From contig NC_068350.1 in NCBI RefSeq assembly GCF_014633365.1, positions 2,981,001 through 3,045,000 on the forward strand: 64,000 nt of DNA, given 5' to 3'. The notes beneath the pieces were generated by a model. The model made no database searches and was not told the DNA's origin. It saw only the letters and a program-made list of their open reading frames with translations. Within the stretch, counting starts at the first letter, position 1; the number at the start of each line of letters is the position of its first letter. A program made the translations under genes and the position numbers. Source of the DNA: Diospyros lotus. Lineage: Eukaryota > Streptophyta > Magnoliopsida > Ericales > Ebenaceae. This document shows positions 24,701 to 34,219 of the stretch, piece after piece.

Positions 24701-26403
24701 TTTTGCAAAGGAGGTTCCATTAATACCAAGAGAGCCCCACATAGCAGATTCTGCTCCCCTCTTGGATGATCCTCAACAGATGGTGTTTGACCTTTCAAGA
24801 TCTCAACCTGGTGCACATGTAGTTGATAATATATCAAGGAACAAGTCTGAGAGTAGTGACGGAATGGATCAAAATTTAAAGAGCCCAGACGTAAGAACGG
24901 TGGAAGAGCAAAATCAAAATTTCTTTGATAGCCCCGGAGCAGTATTAGTCAATTTGTTGACCAGCTTGAGGCATTTACCACCGGCCATGCATTCAGTACT
25001 TATTGTCATGGCCCTTACCTGGGTAAGTACTTGCTTCTTATCCATTGTTACTTATTCATAAGCTATCTAGGTATGTTATACTTGGACCCACTTGTCATTT
25101 GGTTGATCTTTATATTTGTAGTTATTGCAGCCTTTTCAGCTTTTCTCTTTAGATTCTACCCTTAGCAATCGTTCTTTCTCTTGCATGCAGTTGTCCTGGT
25201 TTCCATTTTTTCTTTTTGATACGGATTGGATGGGACGAGAAGTTTACCACGGGGACCCAAAAGGAGATGCTTCTCAAGTCAAAGCTTATGATCAGGGTGT
25301 CAGAGAAGGTGCATTTGGTTTGCTATTGAATTCAGTAAGAACTCAAAATCGAGCATCATGAGCTTTATTTTTCTGTTTATGTTTGAATTTGGACCACAGA
25401 ATCAGCATGTTCTTTTTGGCAGGTTGTTCTCGGCATTAGTTCATTCTTCATTGAACCTATGTGTCAGTGGATGGGTGCAAGACTTGTTTGGGCAATGAGC
25501 AACTTTACTGTGTTTGCCTGCATGGCTGGCACAGCTATAATTAGTTTGGTTTCAGAGAGGGAGTATGCCCAAGGGATTCAGCATGTTATTGGAGGTGGTG
25601 GGGCGATCAAGATCGCCTCCTTGGTTGTATTTGCTCTTCTCGGCTTTCCACTTGCTGTAAGTATCCTGATCGTATTTGTACATTCTTCTTACATTCACCA
25701 CCTCATTTAAATATCACCGCACTGCTGCCCGTGTCCACCCAGTTCCTGTTAGTTCGTCCTTCTGCAGTTTTTTTGTTTTGCTCACCAGTTGTGTCTTGCA
25801 GATTACATACAGTGTTCCCTTCTCTGTGACGGCAGAGTTGACTGCAGATTCAGGAGGTGGTCAAGGTATGTATAAAATACATGCTCCTTTTTTGCCTTTT
25901 CCTTGTTTCTTTTCCCTGTTTCACCGAGTCAGCTTTGGGCTAAGTATCGACTTTCCATGCAGGGTTGGCCATAGGGGTTCTAAATCTTGCAATTGTCGTG
26001 CCTCAGGTAACTAGTTATAAGTAGATGTTTTTAGCAAATGTGTTTGCATGAGTTTTCGTATATATATATATATATATTTTTTTTTCCGTGACACACCTGC
26101 GTGGTTTACTCCATTAGTGATAAAAGTTATAGTTAGAAATGACAATAAGAGCTAGAACTCATGTAGCCAACTTCACATAGTAGGATAATTAAGGCTTGAT
26201 ATGATGATGTTGATACACTTCTATTGCTTTCTTAGATGGTCGTGTCCCTTGGAGCGGGTCCTTGGGATGCCCTATTCGGTGGAGGCAATATACCTGCATT
26301 TGTTCTCGCTTCCTTATGTGCCTTAGCGGCTGGAATTATTGCCACTCGGAAGCTGCCAGACCTGTCAAGCGGCTTCAGATCATCCGGCTTCCATTTCGGT
26401 TGA
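9758..26403 (+). CDS. SUT2: Sucrose/H+ symporter, SUT2/SUC3 clade (14 exons)
   Basis: Exons (all GT..AG): 9758-10090, 11906-11971, 14346-14444, 14528-14592, 14664-14748, 15353-15386, 15535-15634, 15908-15983, 24666-25022, 25191-25334, 25423-25656, 25802-25865, 25963-26006, 26236-26403. They join into an unbroken 622-codon frame; 600-odd residues is usual for SUT2/SUC3. The family couples proton import to sucrose uptake (glycoside-pentoside-hexuronide cation symporters, 12 membrane helices, plasma membrane). Visible marks: a cytosolic N-terminal tail of about 80 residues, the first-helix block around [18 protein letters not shown] (94-111), [10 protein letters not shown] (about 124-133), the family signature KYGRRRPF near 149-156, and the long central loop (about 303-385) with SAPLLDD that separates this clade from shorter SUTs. 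The stretch [18 protein letters not shown] and the C-terminal half also match the clade. Start chosen as the first ATG in frame with the conserved IRVPYRNL motif. Odd: His-rich tail, and an 8.7-kb intron 8 full of retroelements that splicing must cross. Confidence 0.96.
10970..11560 (+). mobile_element. LINE (non-LTR retrotransposon) relic in transporter intron 1
   Basis: Decayed reverse-transcriptase coding sequence, same strand as the host gene. Conceptual translation in broken frames gives [14 protein letters not shown] (about 11030-11075), [17 protein letters not shown] (about 11227-11277) and [12 protein letters not shown] residues near 11455-11480. These blocks fit, in order, RT motifs of plant LINEs. 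Stops and frameshifts interrupt every block, so it is dead. Ends and target duplication were not found. Confidence 0.7.
13040..13385. repeat. Imperfect direct repeat in intron 2
   Basis: A segment of about 80 bp starting near 13047 (TGCCACTGCATGAGAAA...) recurs near 13307 (TGCCACTGCTTGAGAAA...). Both copies continue with similar GGTCTATGGTG/GATCTGTGGTG and TTCTCC blocks. Spacing is about 258 bp. It is probably part of an old, unidentified transposable element within the 2.4-kb intron 2. Confidence 0.5.
14832..15169 (-). mobile_element. TRIM-like miniature LTR retrotransposon in intron 5
   Basis: Two short, diverged terminal repeats lie at about 14832-14935 and 15054-15169. Both start TGTCA, share an ACTAAAA/CCTAAAA...GGTGC...TTATATG series, and end GACA/AACA. 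Next to the right-hand repeat, at 15041-15051, is CTCTGATACCA, the reverse complement of the TGGTATCAGAG primer-binding site for initiator tRNA-Met. The element is therefore antisense to the transporter. Total length (about 340 bp) and lack of coding capacity fit the TRIM class. No target duplication was recognised, so the ends are approximate. Confidence 0.55.
16804..18693 (+). mobile_element. Truncated Ty3/Gypsy element, left arm of an inverted pair (5' LTR, PBS, gag, protease)
   Basis: LTR at about 16804-17147 (TG...GACA). A decayed tRNA-Met primer site follows (TGGTTTCAGAGC, about 17150). Next come gag-like coding fragments (17223-17480 is the longest open stretch) and, at 18316-18648, an open stretch ending in an aspartic-protease motif [19 protein letters not shown] typical of plant Gypsy elements. 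The gag start that reads ATG in the inverted partner reads ACG here, and stops interrupt gag. The element continues after a later insertion as 21017-21133. No reverse transcriptase, integrase or 3' LTR is present. Confidence 0.8.
18699..19038 (+). repeat. 5' LTR of the nested element
   Basis: Starts TGATGCGGTCACC, contains an AATAAA-like signal near 18952 and a (CT)n tract at about 18961-18988, and ends in CTTGACA four bases before the primer-binding site. Confidence 0.75.
19874..20617 (+). pseudogene. Gypsy pol remnant: pre-RT region fused in frame to integrase C-terminus
   Basis: 247 codons, open to a stop two bases before the 3' LTR. Residues 1 to about 79 match the region between protease and reverse transcriptase, ending in the [12 protein letters not shown] block that normally precedes the RT domain. 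The protein then passes directly to [16 protein letters not shown], the end of the integrase core, and on to the integrase C-terminal part ([28 protein letters not shown], about 160-200). The RT, RNase H and integrase catalytic core are deleted without loss of frame. The first codon is only the first ATG of the open stretch; the true polyprotein began upstream (protease segment 19619-19858). Confidence 0.75.
20619..21011 (+). repeat. 3' LTR of the nested element
   Basis: Starts TGATGCGGTCACC like the 5' LTR. It carries its own TATA box (CTATAAATA, about 20791) and AATAAA-type signal (about 20840), and ends TGTATCA directly before the TTAGG duplication. From about 50 bp inward it shows no clear similarity to the 5' LTR. 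Confidence 0.75.
21134..21314. other. Spacer at the centre of the Gypsy inverted repeat
   Basis: About 181 bp lie between the points where the two inverted arms stop matching (ATAACTCTCACTGG at 21120-21133 and its reverse complement at 21315-21328). No coding or repeat feature was recognised in it. Confidence 0.6.
21315..23305 (-). mobile_element. Truncated Ty3/Gypsy element, right arm of the inverted pair
   Basis: Reverse-complement partner of 16804-18693 plus 21017-21133, about 90% alike by eye. Read on the minus strand: LTR 23305-22979, primer-binding-like TGGTATTAGAGC, gag starting ATGGCTGAC near 22922 (soon stopped), a gag fragment at 22785-22495, and protease-region remnants down to 21315. 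Both outer ends are 5' LTRs and the copies meet tail to tail, so neither has a 3' end. Confidence 0.8.
23306..24665. other. Remaining host part of intron 8
   Basis: AT-rich intron sequence up to the CCTGCAG acceptor before exon 9. It includes a poly-G run (23329-23338) and two similar segments near 23410 and 23610 (TTTTAGGGC[TA]TG... followed by GAAAACATTTTG/GAAAATGTTTTC), probably an old MITE. No gene seen. Confidence 0.5.
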
Positions 26404-26830
26404 CTAGCTTTCTTTCTCGATGAGGAGGCGACGAGCAACTTGCATCCGATGCCAAGAACCGCTCAGAACCCAGTCTGGGGGACGAACTTAGAGCGAGAGG
26501 GCAGACTTGGGTGAAAATGAAATAGTACGCAATATATATTCGTTGAGGCAATGCTGTTCGATATTCAAATTCATTCTTTATTCCCATACGTTGGGATATA
26601 CGTGTACGTGTAGGGGGGAATGGTAGTGTAAATCGTGGGTTATAGGGGGGTGGATTGGAGGTCCTACTTTCACATTCTTAAATCATCTTCTTGTTGGTTC
26701 GTGGCATAAAGAGAATCTAATTGAGCTGCCTGTTGCGGTTGTTGTTCTAATAATACGAGTTATGGTAGTAAATAGGAATGCCCAACTCTACAAATGCTTA
26801 TTTCAAATCAATGCGCTAATTAATAATACC
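26404..26830 (+). other. 3' UTR and downstream flank of the sucrose transporter
   Basis: Follows the TGA at 26401-26403 and runs to the edge of the Mutator-like element. No clear AATAAA was seen; the polyadenylation site is not determinable. Confidence 0.5.
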
Positions 26831-27330
26831 TTCTCAGCTTGAATAATGCTACTTGTAGAGAAAGCTTTACCGAAAGCTTTTTAATTTTTTTTTGATTTAA
26901 TTTTTCATCTCTTATCTTTTGAATCCCGCCCATTTCACTCTCTCTCTCTCTCCCTCTTTCACAATCTCTCCCACAATCTTTCAAACCCACCACAGTGCGC
27001 ACTTTCTCTCTCTCTCAGCCCACACTCTCGCTCAAACCCACTGTCGCCCCCCCTCTGCTGCTTGCACCGTTCGGCCACAGACCGCTGTTGCCTGCCCCAC
27101 ACCGCTGCGAGCAATGCCATCTCCCCTTCCCCAGTTGCTCGCATCGCCTTGCCCTTCCCTCCGTCGAGAGCAATTGTGGCCCCCCAGCCGTCCAGTCCTC
27201 CACCTCCGGCCTTCGGGTCTCTCTCTTTCTCTGTGGCGAGTGCGCGACTGTGACGAGATCATGGTGCCTCCACCTTCGGTTGTCCAGTCCCCCACCTTCG
27301 GCTCGTTCTCTTTGGCGAGTGCGCCACTGT

Positions 27331-27470
27331 TAGTATATGAAAAATGAGTTCATACAAAATTAAGTAAATGGATTCTTTAATTGTTTCAAATAAAATATCC
27401 AAAACTGAGTTCCTAATAAGAAATAGATAGTCAGGCCAGCATAAAGTAAGCAAACCCAGCAAAATATCAA
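27331..27470. repeat. Direct repeat flanking the hAT element, copy 1
   Basis: Contains ATGAGTTCATA, AAATGGATTCTTT, CCTAATAAGAA and AAAGTAAGCAAA in this order; the same series recurs at about 28503-28630. It lies inside the Mutator-like element, outside the hAT insertion. Confidence 0.6.
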
Positions 27471-27561
27471 TTATTATGGTGAAATGTTATTGACTCCTTA
27501 ATTAATTTTGACGCAAAAGGTAAGAATATGCAAGCTTGAGCTTGTAAGATACAGGTATATG

Positions 27562-28419
27562 CAGGGCCGGACCTTCCATGAGGCTCAAGAGGTAGCTGCC
27601 TCAGGGCCCATGAAAATTTCACAATTTAGGGGCCCATAAATTGAAAGTGGCCCGTGCAAATTTAACAACTTAGGGGCCCATGAAAATTTCACAACTTAGG
27701 GCCCATGCTTTTTTCGCCCGCCCACCATCTTCTCACGAGTTGCGACCCTTTTCCCTCCATCTCTTTTGCTCACTACCCTAGCCCTACCTTTCTGGCTTCG
27801 TTGCGCCTTGCCCTCGCCCTCGCTCTCGCCTCTCCCTGTTGCTTCATCGTCGGTAGCTCGCTATCTCTCTCTCTCTCATCTTGCTACTCCTCCTCGTCTT
27901 TCACCCTTGCCCTCGCTTCTCACTGCTCGATCGACGATCGCTCGTCCTCACCGACTTGCCTCGCCCTCGTGGCCAGTGGCTCGCTGCTCGAGCACTCGCC
28001 TAGCAAGCATCGCTTCTCGCTACTCTGCTCAGTCGCTGGCTCGCCATCGCCCTCCGTTGCTCGCCCTTGTGGGTTGTGGTCAGTGGCTTGCTGCCTCTCG
28101 ATGGCCGATTGGGTTATCACTCATCAGATTTAGTCTTTTAGATTTGTTTCTCAGATGCTCTTACTCCAGATCTACTTCAACTTTCAGCGGTTAGTTGTTC
28201 TTTCGTTTCGTTTCATTTATGGTAGTATCCTTCATTTCGTTTCGTTTATGGTAGTTTTTAATTGATAAGTTAAAAAAAAATTAATTTTATTCTTATTGTA
28301 TAAATATTTATTTATTTTTTATATTTTATTATAAAAAAATAAAATTTAAATGTAATATACAATTTGGGGCCCATTTTCACATCTCGCCTCAGGGCCCCAA
28401 AAACTCAGGTTCGGCACTG
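27562..28419. mobile_element. Non-autonomous hAT element nested in the Mutator-like element
   Basis: Ends CAGGGCCGGACCT and, reverse-complemented, CAGTGCCGAACCT; subterminal GGGCCCAT-type motifs repeat inside both ends, as in plant hAT elements. The 8-bp target duplication is GGTATATG (27554-27561) and GGTAGATG (28420-28427). The 858-bp body has a GC-rich, CT-rich filler (about 27700-28190) whose open frames are low-complexity and look non-functional. No transposase. Confidence 0.8.
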
Positions 28420-28502
28420 GGTAGATGAACAGTTATTTGATCATCAACATTGTCTGCATTGAGTTCCTTACAAACTGATTCAAAAATCACTTGAAACTGT
28501 CA

Positions 28503-28630
28503 CTATATGAACAATGAGTTCATAAGAATTTAAGCAAATAAATTCTTTCAAGTGGTGCAAATCAATTATCTATCATTTCCTAATAAGAACGAAAGTAGGG
28601 CCATCACAAAGTAAGCAAAATAAGCAGAGT
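28503..28630. repeat. Direct repeat flanking the hAT element, copy 2
   Basis: Second, diverged copy of the segment at 27331-27470, same orientation (ATGAGTTCATA, AAATAAATTCTTT, CCTAATAAGAA, AAAGTAAGCAAA). Function unknown; it may be captured host sequence duplicated inside the element. Confidence 0.6.
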
Positions 28631-29447
28631 AATGTCCCTGCGTAGACACATAAAGATCTTGCACTTATGTTGACAAGCCAAGGCCATTGTAGTCTTAATG
28701 TTACCCATGAGGATAAGCTTTGATTCAATTGCATGGTGAGGTTTAAGTCAACCATCAACTTTGTATCTGTTTATTAAGCCATGTCATGAACTGAGATGAT
28801 TATTGACTATCTCAAAGTAAGTTTTTCCATATGAAGTTACAATATTATTTGTGTTCTCTTATTTAACTGCTGGGCTAGTGTTCCTTTCTGGGCAATTATT
28901 GGTCTTCCATTTTGATCCATTAGGTAGAATCAAAGCTAACTAACACAAATAATATGGCCGGCGGGTGGGGGGGCCAACCTATGGGCGGCGACGGTTGGTC
29001 GGAGGGGCGTGGGGGCGACTGGCTAAGGGAGGGGGTTGGAGGGTGGGGGCGAGGCGGTTGCTCGCGCACGAAGGAGGAAGGGGCGACGGCGGGTGAGGCC
29101 GAACGGTGCGAGCGGCTGGCAGGGGGCGATGGCGTTGCTCGCGGCGATGTGGGGGTGGTGGGTTTGAGAGAGAGAGAGCGTGCACTGGTGGTGGTGGTGG
29201 GTTTGAGAGGCTGTGCGAGAGAGAGAGAGTGTGGGCAGTGAAAAAGGGAGAGAGAGAGAGAGCACTATGGTGGTCGATTTGAGATAGTGTGAGAGAGATA
29301 GTGAAAGAGGGGGAAAGAGAGAGATAGAGAGTGAAATGGGCAGGATTCAAAAAGATAAAAATGAAAAATTAAATAAAAAATAAATTAAAAAACTTTCGAT
29401 AAAACTTTCTCTAAAGCTTTCTCTACAAATAGCATTACTCTCAACTT

Positions 29448-30430
29448 TTGTCTATCATTTGTCATTTGTTATTGGTGGTGAAGGCTGAAGGATAAAGGCA
29501 CTCGTATAACCCAATCCAACCCAACCCAACCATGAGACGAGAGCATGAGTGAACCCTACATTTAGTATTGCTTTCAATTTTTTGCTATTTTGAGAATTAT
29601 AGAATCACTTTTTATATAAAAAAAAAAATGTAAGTTAGAGGAAAGTATATTAATAAAAGTACATTTACAATTAATATTTTTTCTTTATTAAAAATGCTTT
29701 TAATATTTTTTTTATTTTTTGTAATTATACATATGCATTATGCACATATAATGTCTATATATATTTGTAAAGTAAGTGTTTTTAATTATATATATATATA
29801 TATGTATAGGAAGGACAATAGTTGCAAATTTAAAAATGTTTGATAAGATTAATTTTGTTAGTTAATGATTTTACTTTTTGTTTCCATTTTTGCTGTACCG
29901 ACAAAAACACCAAATTTTTACTTTTATTGTAAAACACAAAAATTACTGTTATTAAGAGTATTTTTAAATTTTGGTCCATTAATGTTGTAAAATAAGTGAT
30001 ATTTTAAATGATGCTCCAAAAAAGTAATAGAAAGCTTTTATGATTTTAACATTTAAAAAATAAATGTTAATATTTTTAACATTTAAAGAGTAATAGAAAG
30101 TTTTTATGATTTTATAATTATAACTATTTTTTCACTCATTTATTTTACAAATGTTTCAAATTTTAATATAATAAAAATATTTTTATATTATATTTTTTTT
30201 ATATAATATCAATTTCTTTTTCAAGTAGACTATGGTTTAGTCACACTCGAATTAAAGGGAGAAAAGATCAACAAATTATTAAATTTTGACAATTTGTTGA
30301 GCAAAGAAAGATAAAGAAAGAAGAAAAAATTGTAAAGTATTTTGGTTATATTAATAATTTTAATAATAATAATAATAATAATAAATTGTAGATAATATAT
30401 TAGTGTGTGTATAATAATAATATAATAATT
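29448..30430. other. AT-rich spacer
   Basis: Intergenic sequence between the Mutator-like element and the PH-domain gene. It holds a (TAA)n microsatellite (about 30359-30384) and short AT tracts; no gene seen. Confidence 0.6.
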
Positions 30431-30566
30431 TATTTATATATAGTAATGCATATAGATGTGTGATTGGAGCAGAAGCTGCCACGCACCCTCCATTCTGCCT
30501 TCTCCATCCAAACCAAACCATACTCCCAAACTGAAATCCAAAAGCTCAAAATGCTTCAACTAACCA
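30430..30566 (+). promoter_or_regulatory. Core promoter and leader of the PH-domain gene, with a uORF
   Basis: TATATATAG at about 30436-30443 is a good TATA box about 125 bp before the start. A uORF begins ATG 30551 and ends TAA 30605-30607 (18 codons). It overlaps the first main-frame ATG (30567) but closes before the second in-frame ATG (30618). Confidence 0.45.
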
Positions 30567-31190
30567 ATGCCAACGGCTCCAAATCTCTTCCATCTTTCCC
30601 CGGATAAGCCCATAGCCATGCCCGCCGCCGCCTCCGCCTCCGCCCCCGCCCCACTCATCTGCCGCCCCGCCGCCGCCGCCGCCCCACGACTCCCCTCCAT
30701 CTTCTCCCCCAAACTCCCTTCCAAATCCCTCCGACCCACCACCAAACTCCACGTCTCCTCTCCCGCCAACAAGTCCTTCTCCTCCGCCTCCAAACGCCCA
30801 CCCGAGGAGACCATCTTCTTCGACGGCGGCGCCCACTATGGCGACCTCCTGGCCAACCTCCTCCTGGGCTTCACTCTCCTCTGGCTGCCCCTCACTCTCG
30901 CCGCCGTTCTCCGCGCCTTCTATCTCCGGTACCGCTTCACCAACCTGCGGGTGACGGTGATTTCCGGCCTCACCGGCCAAGACCGGAGCGATTTCTCCTA
31001 CAATGTCATCAAGGACGTGCAGGTGGTCCCAAGATTCATTGGGGAGTGGGGTGACATTATCATCACCCTCAAGGATGGAACCAAGGTGGACTTGAGGAGT
31101 GTCCCTAAGTTCAGGGAGATTGCCAAGTATTGCCTCTCCATGGCTGAGAAGCCTGCGGTTTTGAAGGAGACTGGGCCTAAGGGCTTCTGA
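30567..31190 (+). CDS. Putative plastid membrane protein with bacterial-type PH domain (intronless)
   Basis: 207 codons in one exon, strikingly GC- and C-rich compared with its surroundings. Residues 1 to about 78 are rich in Ala, Ser and Pro with few acids, like a chloroplast transit peptide. Residues about 93-118 (LLANLLLGFTLLWLPLTLAA) form one membrane segment. Residues about 120-190 (YRFTNLRVTVISG, VIKDVQVVPRFIGEWGDI, LKDGTKVDLRSVPKFREI) have the pattern of the bPH_2/YdbS-YdbT fold (old DUF304), found in bacterial membrane proteins and in plant plastid proteins. The biochemical role is unknown. The start could be 30567 or Met18 at 30618; either leaves a transit-like leader. Gene-family assignment comes from motif recall, not a search. 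Confidence 0.88.
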   Translation: MPTAPNLFHLSPDKPIAMPAAASASAPAPLICRPAAAAAPRLPSIFSPKLPSKSLRPTTKLHVSSPANKSFSSASKRPPEETIFFDGGAHYGDLLANLLLGFTLLWLPLTLAAVLRAFYLRYRFTNLRVTVISGLTGQDRSDFSYNVIKDVQVVPRFIGEWGDIIITLKDGTKVDLRSVPKFREIAKYCLSMAEKPAVLKETGPKGF

Positions 31191-31480
31191 TGAGATGAGG
31201 AGGGTTTGATTTTGGTTTGTTGTAGATTGCTTCTTTTCAAACAGGTATGTAAATTAGTTTCCTTTGTTGCCGCTTTAGTGGATAATTGAATCCTATGTTT
31301 TCTCCTTTTCGAATTCTAGTTGTAAAGATAGTTTCATTGGAAGTCTATTAATTAGTAATTACTACCATATTTGAAGTCTATTAATTACTACCATACTTGA
31401 TTTGAATCCTATGTTTTCTCCTTTTCAAATTCTAGTTGTAAATATAGTTTATTAATTACTACCATACTTGATTTTGCTTG
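31191..31480 (+). other. 3' UTR of the PH-domain gene, with a partial tandem duplication
   Basis: A block starting GAATCCTATGTTTTCTCCTT at 31288 recurs at 31404. Spacing is about 116 bp, and the TACTACCATA sequence between the copies is also partly repeated. It is therefore a recent local duplication in or just past the 3' UTR. Confidence 0.6.
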
Positions 31481-34202
31481 TTTTTTTTTGTACGAGGCCG
31501 GATTGTCTACAATCCCAACGCATGGTTTTAGCTACACGAATTCTAGATTGTCAGGTGTTTCTACTTACGACCTTATCTTTTGTAAGGCCTTTATAACTTA
31601 TATTATATCAAGTGTTTTGTATCAAGTTTTTCTTGTTCTTTCTCTATCTATCTCTTTTCCTAGGTATTTGTTGCCTCTATGAGGTGGGGCTTTTCGTGTT
31701 ACCTGGAGTTCCTAATATTTGTAATGTTCATTTTCTTTTGCCCCACTAGCAAAGGTGGAGGGTGAAATTTATTGTTGGGGGATGGGGAAAAGTTCATGTA
31801 TAAATAAAGGGGAGTAGGGGGCTATCAGATTTGTGTCTTATTTTTACAAAGTAATCACATTTTACTTTTTCTTTGGTATCAAATATGGGAGGGCCATCCT
31901 TACAAAGACTATAAATAAATCCTATCCTATACAATGTGAGAGTCGAGAATGGGAAATGCCAATAAATGTTCCTACATACATGTAAATATGCATGCACAAA
32001 ACATCAGATATGCTAATGTGCTTTGCTTTTCGTTTTGGTTGAAAAATCCATGATCCCGACATGGAGTTAAGAGTATGATTCTTTTGGTGCTTGACAAAAT
32101 TTGGTGGCATTCACTTCCACATGATATAAAAAGAATGTCTAATAACAAGTCAAACATATATGCTACATTGTTCAGAAAGTTCTTTCAGGGGCTTTTGCTT
32201 GCACAATATGTTTCTAATAACATGTACATATGCACCTAAAAAAACCTAGACAAAGATTCATAAATTGTATAAATATATGAATGCCATGATTTGTGCATAA
32301 CTCTTGAATTCTCCTACATAAGTTTCTAGATACATGTGAAACACGTGTAGAATTATCTAGATAAATGCAACAGGATTGGAGACATCATTAACGAGGTGTA
32401 TGATGCTACATACTTGTACAACTCCCTCTCTCTCTCTGAGACAAAATAATAAAAGAGAAAAGGGGATGTGGCTTATCAGAAACCACAATCAATGCTAGGA
32501 GAAAGAGTAAGAAAACAGTAGGCAAACCCACACAACACTTACCCAAGAAGAAGGAACTTGAAGAGAATTTGCAATCGATATGGTAAATGGGATCCTAAAA
32601 TCAAGTGATTTTGCAGCTTTGACAAAGAAGCGACGAACAGTTCTCTCACTATGAAGTAGTTGCACAGGCAATTGTCAGGAGATTTCCAGTTAATAAAACA
32701 ATGAATGAACTTTCCAACCCCTTCGGCAGAGGCATTAGTAGTGTATAAATAGACAACAAAAATGGACACTTAAGTCTCTTAGTAGAACGAGGGCATAAGG
32801 ACTAGGAGATCAAAACTGGAAGTTAAGGATTAAGACTGGGCAAGTGTTGACCAACTGCATGTTGGAACAAAATTCAAACTGTTACACCTTGTCACTTAAC
32901 TGATTGGAATATTAACATTGCATAAGTCCCAAGATTGAAAGGAGATCAAGGAAGACCGTGAGTGGAACTCTTCCATACACCCAAACTATAAAAGAGTCCA
33001 GTTCACTCTCGGGCTTTAAGATTCCTAACTTAGAATGAGGATCAGTCTTTAATGTTGCAGCTATCTTTATAGTTGCAAAAGATGTCATGGTCATTTGAAT
33101 TCATTTCTAAAAATCAAAGGGATCAATTCAAAATATTTTCCCTCAAAACTACTGATAATGTGAAAGCTATTGGCTTCCCGTTTACATGTTTTGGTTGAAT
33201 TAGTAGATTTAGTGGTACTTCCATTTATTGCCCTCTAGTATTTCCCTCTGACAGAAGAATAAGCTGAGATCCTACAAAAAAAAATAACTCTTACCATTTC
33301 ATTCAAGGAATTCTTACACTGTAACCAATCCTTTTTAAAGGTTTCCCTTTCATCGTGGCGCCCACTGCCTTCTTAGATCCACCACTATTAAGATTTGAAA
33401 TCTCAATTTTATTTTTTTTTCAAAATCTACCTAGATGAGCCAGCTCAACATTTGTGCAGTTTCTTGTCATTCTTAGTTTATTTAATTTTCCATCAGCATG
33501 CAAACCGTTAATGAACCGTACAAATAAATGTGGACTGGGGAATTGATTTTTTTCCATACACCATTATGTGACATTTTTGTATTGTAAGTCTGGGGTTAAC
33601 TCATCGGGTTATGTATGAGCAGTGCCAAACTATTATAAGATTATGAGCCGGAGATGTTAGTATTTGATCCCTCCGGGAAACTTGGGCTATCACAAGTTGT
33701 TATAGGTTTAAAATATGTATTTTAATGGATGGACTTGGCCCTTGGGCTTGGTTAAGAACTTGGGGTACGTTTGGAGCATAGTGTAGCCAGCCCAGGAAGT
33801 TTGGACCATTGCTGGACTTTTGGTGACAACTTTTATAACATCCTAGATATATTAGCCGAAGTTAGTTTTTGAGTTATGAGGCCTCCACAGTATACCAACA
33901 ACGTAGGCACTAGGCAGGATTAAGTCGTGAAAAGTTCTCTTCCTCTAAGCTCAGGTGTTCTCGCTAGGTCAAAAATCTCACTCCACCATAATTTTAATCC
34001 ATGACGGGCCTCAAATATATCATACAATGATAGCCTGGGTCACAGGTCATCACTCAAAAGTGCTGGTGAAAGTTAACCTTAATACGTCTTGAGACCTTCT
34101 CAGTATACTTCCAAGGTAAGATCAAGTCGTGACAACTTTAACTGCCTTAGTCTTTTGAGTGTGTGTTAATACTGTATGGACCCCTGTGACAACAAATGCC
34201 AG

Positions 34203-34219
34203 CCGGGGTTCAATCCCGG
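34203..34219 (+). other. tRNA T-arm-like stem-loop (probable SINE relic)
   Basis: CCGGGGTTCAATCCCGG forms a perfect 5-bp stem with a 7-base GTTCAAT loop and contains a consensus polymerase III B box. No matching acceptor stem, D-arm or A box was seen at the right distance upstream, so it is not a working tRNA gene. Confidence 0.4.

Larger units (their letters stand above)
26841..29438. mobile_element. Non-autonomous Mutator-like element (long TIRs, 9-bp target duplication)
   Basis: The ends are inverted copies: AATGCTACTTGTAGAGAAAG (26845-26864) on the left matches the reverse complement of the right end near 29416-29435. The similarity runs inward for several hundred bp on each side (to about 27200 and from about 28954), through CT-rich then GC-rich sequence with shared blocks such as ACCGTTCGGCC. 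Flanks carry a near-perfect 9-bp duplication, TCTCAGCTT (26832-26840) and TCTCAACTT (29439-29447), the size made by Mutator transposases. There is no transposase ORF; open frames in the GC-rich arms are low-complexity. It sits about 440 bp behind the transporter stop codon. Confidence 0.75.

Noticed and set aside
26919..27347. Long overlapping open frames in several frames of a GC-rich, CT-rich stretch
   Set aside because: Low-complexity Ser/Pro/Leu sequence open on both strands, lying in the long TIR of the Mutator-like element; no domain.
27705..28194. Two 142-codon open frames
   Set aside because: Both lie in the GC/CT-rich filler of the hAT element, are Ser/Leu-rich repeats such as SLSLSS, and resemble no protein family.
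28954..29350. Open frames on both strands near 29000-29300
   Set aside because: Inverted copy of the low-complexity arm at 26919-27347; not genes.
30546..30980. Minus-strand 144-codon Gly/Glu-rich frame
   Set aside because: Shadow of the GC-rich PH-domain gene on the + strand.
32539..32769. Minus-strand frame ending at a consensus donor (GTAAGTG), suggesting a first exon
   Set aside because: The nearby TATAAATA is oriented for the + strand, and no second exon or homology could be found.
34203..34219. Possible tRNA gene
   Set aside because: Only a T-arm is visible; no acceptor, D or anticodon arms at the right spacing.
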